This document shows positions 56,745 through 64,000 of a stretch of DNA of 64,000 bases, in pieces. Position numbers and translations under genes: made by a program. The DNA lies in assembly GCF_051622035.1 (NCBI RefSeq), contig NC_135365.1:22962001-23026000 (forward strand). The letters run 5' to 3'. The notes beneath the pieces are model-generated. The model ran no database searches. It saw only the letters and a list, made by a program, of their open reading frames with translations, and had not been told where the DNA came from. The number at the start of each line of letters is the position of its first letter. Position 1 is the first letter of the stretch. The stretch is from Arctopsyche grandis (Eukaryota > Arthropoda > Insecta > Trichoptera > Hydropsychidae).

Positions 56745-57045
56745 TTACATCGGATTACAACATGTTCACATTTAAGGAACATTGTATGAGAAAGGTGGTT
56801 GATATAATGGTGAGAGTAAAGAGATTGAAAATGGCAACGGGTGAATCGCGTACATATCCTGAAGAACGGATGATAGATGGACGAAAAAAGTGCTCGAATG
56901 CTACCCGAGAGAATTTACAAGGGTGCAAGGAAGGCCACAGGGCAGATGTGTGGATTAAATTAGAAAAATATGTGGGATGAGATGGATGAGAGTTGCCCAA
57001 AACAGAGATGAATGGAAACATGTTGTAGGGGTTTAAATGATCATG
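56745..57045 (+). pseudogene. RTE-type LINE 3' fragment, copy 2
   Basis: Translated pieces include GRPQGRCVD and MRWMRVAQNRDEWKHV, the same C-terminal motifs as at 12640-12955, with stops and frame shifts. The text ATGCTACCCGAGAGAAT is shared almost exactly with 12761-12785. An older, more decayed copy of that RTE-like family. Confidence 0.6.
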
Positions 57046-57617
57046 ATAAAGGGCGAAGGGCAAAAATCAAATCTTTACTAGAAAAAACCGGTCGATAACT
57101 ATGTGTTGGTATTTATTTGATGTTATTTGATGTGTGTACTCTATAGTTGATATTTTTTAGTATTGTAGCATGGAGGTGTAGAGAAGTTTCCTAAATCGCA
57201 GTGAAAGATATAGCATTAGTAGTAGTATAAGTAGTGAATTGTTGTTACACTGACGATTCAGCTCCGAATGAAGCACGGAATAGATCCATAGAATATTTAT
57301 ACACAGCGTGTACTCTCAGCACAGAGCGATCATTGGTTGATGGGTCGCGAAACCTTATTGGATGATGGGTCGCGAGACCCCATTGGTTGTTGTATACGGT
57401 TTATTCATACGGCAAGGCTTTTTTTGGCACGAATGCAAGATCAGGTGTTCACCGCTAGTAAACCAATAGTCGAAGAGCATCAATCACCTAATCTTTAGGT
57501 TACAGTGTCATTCAGGACTTGACATCAATGTAGCAGCATATTAGCAATTTTATATTGTCAAACATTTTTGTATATTTTCTTAGAATGCAATTTTTTTTAA
57601 TTTCAATCGAATAGACA
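57046..57617. other. spacer with possible LTR-like segment
   Basis: 57243-57523 begins TGTTACACTGACG, has TATTTATACAC (TATA-like) and ends TTGACA, possibly a short LTR; support is weak. Inside it, GATGGGTCGCGA(A/G)ACC repeats in tandem 25-26 bp apart (57339 and 57365). Confidence 0.3.
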
Positions 57618-57972
57618 TGTACATACACTCAACTTTACAAATCACGTCAAAGCGACGAGTGTACTAATTCAGATGCAATACAATCAATGCAAGCATTTAC
57701 ACAATGCGAATCCATACAAACATCATCCACAGTGACATCTTATTTTACAAATTGGTAAAACTCAAGAAGCTGAATATAGATATTGGAAAGGAGATGCCAA
57801 TTTACAAGAGCTGAATCAATGAAAATTAGAAAAATTAGCAAACTTTGATAGGAAACGATGAACCTGGAGTCACAAACCAAGGTTTGGCCAGCAGCTGCTA
57901 GTGGAAATCGAACCATGACCACTCTGTTCGAAAGCATAATATGCTTACCACCAGTCCACGCTGCTGGTTGCT
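57618..57972 (-). mobile_element. tRNA-derived SINE, head type B
   Basis: Head (minus strand) CAGCGTGGACTGGTGGTAAG, then GCATATTATGCTTTCGAACA. The core has TTTGTGACTCCAGGTTCATC and CAAAGTTTGCTAATTTTTC. The 3' end has GTCGCTTTGACGTGATTTG, a mutated form of the TCGCTTTGGAGCGA hairpin, inside arms ACACTCGTCG and GTTGAGTGT. Confidence 0.7.
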
Positions 57973-60560
57973 GGTTTCAAATAGTTGTTGTGTTGCTTTG
58001 ATATGTACATATGTATGTAGATATGTACATATGTACTCTGCTTTCAGAAATCCTTCGCGCGGTTGCGGATATCGTTGACGAGGTAAAGGTCTCATTTTAG
58101 AGGTAAATATCGCTAAATTTCAAAACCGTAGTAAGCGTATACGTTACGTATTGCAACTAGTTAGTGTGACAAATTTACGTCTATTAAGCGTGTAAGTCGC
58201 GTGTCACACAAGCCACTTAAGCAATTCGAACGGTAATAATTTGCTTCACTGGTGTGGTTACCTATTACATGCATACACCATTGTGGAAGGCCAGGATCAT
58301 AATCGAGATGAGTGTGGGTGTTGAACATCCTCGGAATCGCCAAGCGACCGGGATTAATCCCAATATAAAATCGAATACGTATTTTAGTTAATTAAACTGA
58401 GAGAGCTCGTGAACCCTTTCGCCGTGTATTTTCGAGCTCGTATAAATTTAACGCGCTTTTTCTCCAGCACACCCTAACGAATTTAACTTTACGTGCACAC
58501 AAGCAGATATTAAATTGTACATTCGTAAGTTCAAGAACGAAGCTCGTTCGTGTGTGTAGATATGAATGTATGTACCCGCCCACTCTTTGGTTAGAGGTAG
58601 TGGTTGGTATAATAAAATGCGGATTCCATTATGTGTTGTTTATATTCGGCGCCGTTATAGTCAATTGTTCATATGCCATTAAATGGAAATCTCCCCCGCA
58701 ACGTTTTCCACTTTACTTTATTCCTGGCAATTTTTCCCATGGAGCGATTCAGTTTCGGCTCAATTGCCACTACGATCCAGACGTACATGTATATAACATG
58801 TATGGGGATGCTGATCGAAAATATCAGTAGATATGTACATATATGGATATAAAACGTATTGTATGGGATGTACGTAGACTGATGCCGACACTTACTATAT
58901 GGGATTTATATTTGACGCATTTTAAATTGAACATTTCATATGTACATACATATGTGTCTACTTTTCAATGATTCATCAATGGATTTACAATATATTATAT
59001 TGTAAATCCATCTCTGATTTTTGGATGGAAAGTGACATGAATATTTGTATTATATTTCCCAATGGAGATGCTCGAGTTTGAGTCGATCAAATCTATATAT
59101 GTGCATATATAGTATTGGAGAAGAATTAGTAGTTTTTGTTTTTGAGGAACAAGCTATAGGTATTTATGAATCAATGATAATATCTTCGATTTGTATGTCG
59201 TAGATTTTACTACTGGAGATATTCGGAACCAATCGTGAAAATCAGAACTTTGGAGCGCTAATCCATTTTAGCCTTTTTAGCCATGTGTCAAGAATACTTG
59301 AGTGTTCTCATTCCCACTCATTGGTTTTTATATGATATTTTGTACGGATATTTTTTCAATAGGAACGAAAAACAAAACCCACACTTGAAAGAAATCGTTT
59401 ACGCATCAGGCTCGGCGAGAATAATTGAATGTACTTTTGTCCTACCATTTGAGCCGTTATAATTGGAAGTTGTGGAAGTTCAATTTTCAGTTCCAAAACC
59501 ATTATTTCTGTTTGAATTCATTCACAAATTACTATCACTTATTTTAATTTGATATGTCCAGAATCTTGGAAAAGCAGAATAAACGTATTACAGGCCACCA
59601 ATATTTTTAAGTATTGTTATATGTAAAGCGTTATGTTAAATTTTAAGTGAAATATTTTTTGAAATGAAGAAAATTGGACTTTTTAACTTTTAAATATAGC
59701 GGCTTATATGATTTATCGGTGTAGAATACGCACTTCTTAAAAACGCCCACTCAATTTTAGTGTTTTTCGTTTATTTTAGTGCTAGTATATTGATATTAAT
59801 TTGTTATTTTTGATTGGGGTTCATCGCACCAGCGCTCCTTAGGACGAGCTGCCCCCTGGTAGCAATATTATTAAAATTAAATAACCTTGTGATCAAATTC
59901 AATTTTGAGATCACATTGATAAGAATTATACTGCTGTTGATAAAAGGGGTTTTGATCGTGATAAAATTGATTATGAAGAAAAATTTTGAATAAATAAAAT
60001 ACCTATAGCCTACCATTTATGTATTTTGTATTTACCAGCTTGTTGCAAGAATAAATTGTTCAACCAAATGTGACGACATATCGCTTCGTATATGGACCCA
60101 AAAAAGTGTCGCATATCTGATGTACACATTTTATCAGAGTGTTCGTATTATTCATAAAAGTTTTTATATAGTAGTAGTACATAGCTGCTGTGATTTATTA
60201 ATTCAATTAAAATTCTACATAATTTATTTTAACTACGTATGAAGTATTTTTGAGTATTCACAGTAGCCGTGATAATTTATGTCGCATAAAAAGTGCCGAA
60301 ATAAAAGGGGGTTAAGATTTAACGACTGTAAACTTGCCCGAGATGAGAATGTTGAACTACATACATAGGTGTCGGCTTCCAGTCAATATAAGCGGTTTAT
60401 CCAAACAAATAAACGGAGCATGTTCCGCTGGTAAACAGAGCAGCAGTAGCGTACCACGTGTGTGCATCGTAATTAGTATTTCGGCATCCTCAGTTCAACA
60501 ATCTCCATCGGCATTGTATATAATCAACAAAAGCTAAACTATCGTTCAATTTTGTTCCAG
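57973..60560. other. gene-free spacer upstream of the right-edge gene
   Basis: A CpG-richer stretch at 58380-58780 has an open plus frame (58552-58830) with a hydrophobic segment but no domain. Otherwise AT-rich. An 18-bp inverted repeat GATTTACAATATA/TATATTGTAAATC is at 58981-59009. Near 60460, CCACGTGTG is an E-box-like motif, and CCTCAGTTCAAC (60488) is initiator-like. Confidence 0.4.
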
Positions 60561-60819
60561 ATTCTGCGCAGACGTGAGTGATTCGCAAGAGTGCAAGCTT
60601 AAAGTGTGTCGGTGAAAAATATAGTGTGAACGAGCGCGATTCGACGCGGCCAGTGGTATTATGGGCCCATTTGGAGGCACGCTTACACTAGCTTCGGCCA
60701 CTAGCACGCTCTTCGATCGATGATCCATTCAGGGATGCATCTGATAGCGCTGCTGTTGGCGGCCCTGTGCGTTGGCTGCCACTGTTATGTCGAAGATTCT
60801 GCAGAATCCGATAGAAATG
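60561..60819 (+). CDS. first coding exon of a secreted or membrane protein gene
   Basis: Coding from the ATG at 60720 to 60819, 33 codons plus one base (phase 1). MIHSGMHLIALLLAALCVG is a signal peptide, followed by CHCYVEDSAESDRN. The exon ends AAATG-GTGAGTG, a strong donor. Upstream, TTTTGTTCCAG at 60550-60560 may be the acceptor of this exon, making 60561-60719 5' UTR and implying a further 5' exon. Met6 (MHLIALLL) has the better initiation context and is an alternative start. Mature domains lie in later exons not found in the remaining 3 kb, so the product is unidentified. Confidence 0.6.
60661..60723 (+). promoter_or_regulatory. upstream ORF overlapping the main start
   Basis: A 20-codon uORF (MGPFGGTLTLASATSTLFDR) whose TGA shares bases with the main ATG in an ATGA arrangement (60720-60723). 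This geometry could tune translation of the main ORF by reinitiation, or favour use of the downstream Met6. Confidence 0.45.
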
Positions 60820-61227
60820 GTGAGTGATTAAAGTCTGGTCGTTAAATTTTGTAGTGCGAGTAGATTGTACCGTGGTCGTTTCGGGGGCTCCACGTCTGGT
60901 TGTAATTTGTAAACCCCGACCGGCCATATGGTGGATGCTGAGTGTAATTTAATTCGTTTTGAGAAATAAGGCAAGTTTCCCCAAAGTGTCAAGCGAAATT
61001 AATTCGGGTCGACTCAAATCGCAAAAAGATTCGCAAAGTGGATAAGTTCGTCGCGGGGTTTAATCCATAGATTTACAACTTTTCTTCTCGATAGCAAATC
61101 TTCGATGATTTACCGAAGACTTCCTGTCACGGTTCGCTCGTAAAATATCAACAAAATCGTAGTTTTATATGACATTATTGTTTGTAAGTGATTTTTAATT
61201 ATTTTTAAAATAATTTTGTAAGCTATT
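60820..61227 (+). other. beginning of the first intron
   Basis: Follows the GTGAGT donor. Moderately CpG-rich to about 61130, then AT-rich. No further exon was identified. Confidence 0.45.
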
Positions 61228-61672
61228 TCTTATTATTATTATTTTATTTTATTACATTTTATACCAGGAAGGCTTTACAGGTAAACCTCAATGCGTCTTC
61301 CTGGCCAATTACAAACAAAACAGCATTTTTATTATACAAGTCGCTGAATTACGAGACACTGAAAACTCGCAAATTAACGAGACATCTATGAATTGTACAT
61401 CAATTTTATTGTACATTAATCATACTCAAATAGTGGTGATATATTAGGTAGGTTTTTGGCCAATTTTTAATCGGAAAACGTTTCAAAAATGAAATCAGAG
61501 AAAATTGGCAAACTCTGATAAGATACGATCGACCTGGAGCCACAAATCTCCAGGGCTGACCAGAAGCACTACAAAAATTCTTTTCAATGGAGGTCAGCTC
61601 ATGGGATCGAACCCGGCGCCTCTCAGTGTTAGGCAGAAGCTTAACGACCGAGCGATGCTGCTGGCATAATAA
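61228..61672 (-). mobile_element. tRNA-derived SINE, head type A, complete
   Basis: Best complete copy. A box on the minus strand TCGCTCGGTCGTTA (61642-61655), B box GGGTTCGATCCC (61603-61614), core with CTCCAGGTCGATCG and TTGCCAATTTTCTCTGATTT, 3' stem-loop at 61264-61304 (arms CCAGGAAGAC and GCCTTCCTGG, loop ending ACCTGTAAA), then a tail of AAATAAAATAAAATAATAAT. It lies in the first intron of the right-edge gene, antisense. Confidence 0.8.
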
Positions 61673-62177
61673 TGTATGTACATACATATGTATATTATTT
61701 TATGTAATTCGAAATTGAGTGCATATTTCAATTTAACTTTTATGTACCCAAAAATAGGTACCGCTTCTATTGAAGCTATCCAATGCTCAAAAATATTCCG
61801 CTGCATTCTTTCGATTAACTTTTCTTCCGTTTGTTCTTTTAATGCAAGTTTTCTTTTGAAGTTCAAACAACTTTGCTTCAATAAAATTCAACTTTATTCT
61901 TCTTCTGCTACAGAGTAATGCGTACAAATAAAACAAAGTTTATGGATGCAGCTCCCTTTTTCGACTACTTATTTTTGCACACACCTGTTTATAAGCAAAT
62001 AGCCAAAAGAACTATGTACAAAGCTTATAAGCAAACCGATTTCATTAAATTTTCAATTGATAAAAGTTATTTTTTTAAATAATCAACGTAAAATATGTTT
62101 TTTTTTTTTTAGAATAGCTTGCATCAAAAATATTAAAATTTTTATTTTTTGCTTGGACTAAATTCATAAATATATAC
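61673..62177. other. intronic or intergenic spacer
   Basis: AT-rich. A microsatellite palindrome lies at 61674-61694. The opposing frames at 61594-61918 overlap the SINE or lack domains. Nothing else was recognised. Confidence 0.4.
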
Positions 62178-62897
62178 CAGTGGCGTGCCATCATTGGAAT
62201 AGAGGAATTAGGCTAGTCCCCTAAAATATTTTACCTAAAATTTAAAAATATCAACAATTCAAATTGTTATCCATATTGATATTGTTCACTCCGATTAGCG
62301 AAGTCTATAAAACGGCATCGGCCCTACCCTAGGTAGTGGTAGCGATAGTGGATTGTTATGGTATGGTCCGCCACGTCGTTCCCTTACACGGACTCGCCGT
62401 CTCAATTGGTTCCTTTCGCGGTACTGGCGAATTTGTTTGTACATATAGGCGTTCTGTCGAAGAGAAAACATCTTTGGCTTACTCGTCTCTTCAAGCATTT
62501 ATGGAATTTTCACTAATATTCTCATTTGTGTCTATCGATCATTATTCTGAACTATTGTTTTGTTAAAATACTACATACATATTTACACATAAATTTTTGA
62601 GTGTAAATATGGCAAGGTACTCACTCGGCTCTTAATAAATTAATGAGGAGCGCGCAAAAATTAATAACGAGACCTTGAAATGTTCCATTATTATCAATCA
62701 ATTGTTCGATAAGTCATTCAGAAGATTGAATTTTGAAGATAAATAAGATGTTATTAAGGAAGGAAGGCTACTAGCACAAAAATGAAAAATTACACTCATC
62801 ACTTCAAGACAGACAATTCAAAAATTGAAAATATATATTTTATATAGTTTTTTGTCCATATCTAGTCCGCTGCTTTAAAAATCACGGCACACCACTG
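62178..62897. mobile_element. hAT-like non-autonomous element
   Basis: Left end CAGTGGCGTGCCATCATT; right end read on the minus strand CAGTGGTGTGCCGTGATTT. Flanking octamers ATATATAC and ATATGCAC match at 6 of 8 positions, compatible with a decayed 8-bp target duplication. At 720 bp it has no transposase frame. The ends resemble the MITE at 49409-49569. Confidence 0.6.
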
Positions 62898-64000
62898 ATA
62901 TGCACATAAATTTCTATACTAATATTGATTTAGAAGATTTAAATTTAAATTTAAATATAAATATAAATATCTGCTCTCACTATTGAAACCATTTCATAGA
63001 AATATAAACAAAACAAGCATCTTCATGTTCAATAATTAATATTGCTTATTGAAGGCAATGGGAATACACTGGCTAAATTCTCCATGAAAATATATAATAC
63101 ATACTTCTCAACTTAAAGTGGCAAAGTCAAGCATTCCGATTCAGAGGGGGACTAGTTTGCCATTTTATCGAAGTTTTGAACCGTCTACCCACTTAGAATT
63201 AACCGCCAAATAATGAACAACTCTCTGAACAATATGGAGCCTTATGTACATATACATATATATGTATGTATGTATACGCGGATTATTATCATGAACAGTG
63301 TCGTCTCCCCCTCTTCGTCGAAGTTCGGGAGGAACGCGAAAATTTGCTGAGGCGAATCCTCATCCCACCATTCCAATTTCACCATCGCACCCTCCCAGTC
63401 TCCATCCCTTCACCCGACCAATAATAGACGGGAAAGTTCGCATAGTGAAGCGGTTTTTATTAGTCGCACATGATACATTATTTCCACGTGGTCGAGCCTG
63501 GCGCCCTGTGGGAGGCGCGCGTGTGCGAATGGCGCCCTCGGCATGAGAAAGAGAAGAGATTTCACGGAAAGAGTAGTAATACACATGTTTAGGGTCACCA
63601 TAAATACTTCTTTGCAGTTAGGAAAATTGTATAAAACAATTTCCTTCAAAATGAATGGCATATTATTTTTTTACGGCTACCAAAATCGTTTAAGTACTCA
63701 TGGAAAAGGATCATATGCCGAAGATCATACATACATTTTCAAGCAGTAGTGCATCAAAGAACTCATTGATCTTTTTTAGAATATGTCCACGGCTAGATTA
63801 TGGATAAATTATCGGTATGATTCATCAAGTAGTCCATGTACTCTTTGAAGTAAATATAAAAGTTACTGGAAACTTTGCCAAATAATACTTGACTAATCTA
63901 TTTATGGCGTCAATATGTCTACATTATCTTGGTCAAATCATTGACATATCTGGTGGTAAAGAAAAGGAAATAAGGAGACGTATTAAATTAGGATGGAGTG
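62898..64000. other. gene-free right edge
   Basis: AT-rich, with a TATG microsatellite at 63247-63272. A CpG-richer stretch at 63290-63560 holds opposing frames that shadow each other and have no domain. It may be intron of the gene starting at 60561. Confidence 0.4.

Overview
The window is AT-rich nuclear DNA of an insect. The evidence is two intronless ionotropic receptors of the divergent insect type, insect-style LINE, SINE, hAT and Tigger remnants, and long gene-free spacers full of TACA/TATG microsatellites. The order cannot be fixed from the sequence. Nothing looks bacterial or organellar.

Confident host genes are few. Two paralogous, co-oriented (minus strand) ionotropic receptor genes lie at 9302-11383 and 16851-18863. 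Each is a single exon with a signal peptide, two bracketing ligand-binding halves and three membrane segments, and each has a TATA-like box just upstream. They probably arose by tandem duplication and would encode chemosensory channel subunits. Near the right edge (about 60561-60819, plus strand) is the first coding exon of a secreted or membrane protein. It has a signal peptide, a clean GTGAGT donor and an upstream ORF whose stop overlaps the main start; the rest of the gene lies beyond what can be traced. A 90-codon minus-strand ORF (44851-45123), a codon-biased fragment (37468-37665) and a candidate microexon (19748-19785) are weaker.

Most recognisable features are transposon debris. The left end holds a 5'-truncated LINE with an intact partial reverse transcriptase ORF (3347-4828) and further LINE pieces. 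RTE-like 3' ends occur at 12.7 and 56.8 kb. The centre (22.7-24.9 kb) is a dispersed repeat carrying two GC-rich minisatellites, with 143-bp and 90-bp units, each showing four-unit higher-order structure. It is followed directly by a long-TIR palindromic element whose relative is at 53.1-53.8 kb. A deleted hAT with perfect 8-bp target duplications sits inside another repeat (30.9-31.6 kb). A Tigger/pogo element (39.3-40.2 kb) is split by a SINE-type tail. Other foldback, hAT-like and solo-LTR-like units are scattered through the window.

The most interesting observation is a modular SINE/LINE network. At least nine SINE copies combine one of two tRNA-derived heads with a shared core and one of several tails. 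The LINE and SINE tails end in stem-loops whose arms differ between families but stay complementary, while the loop keeps CTGT(T/A)A just before the 3' arm. This fits LINE reverse transcriptases and parasitic SINEs evolving together around a 3'-end recognition structure. All calls rest on reading the sequence, without database searches.
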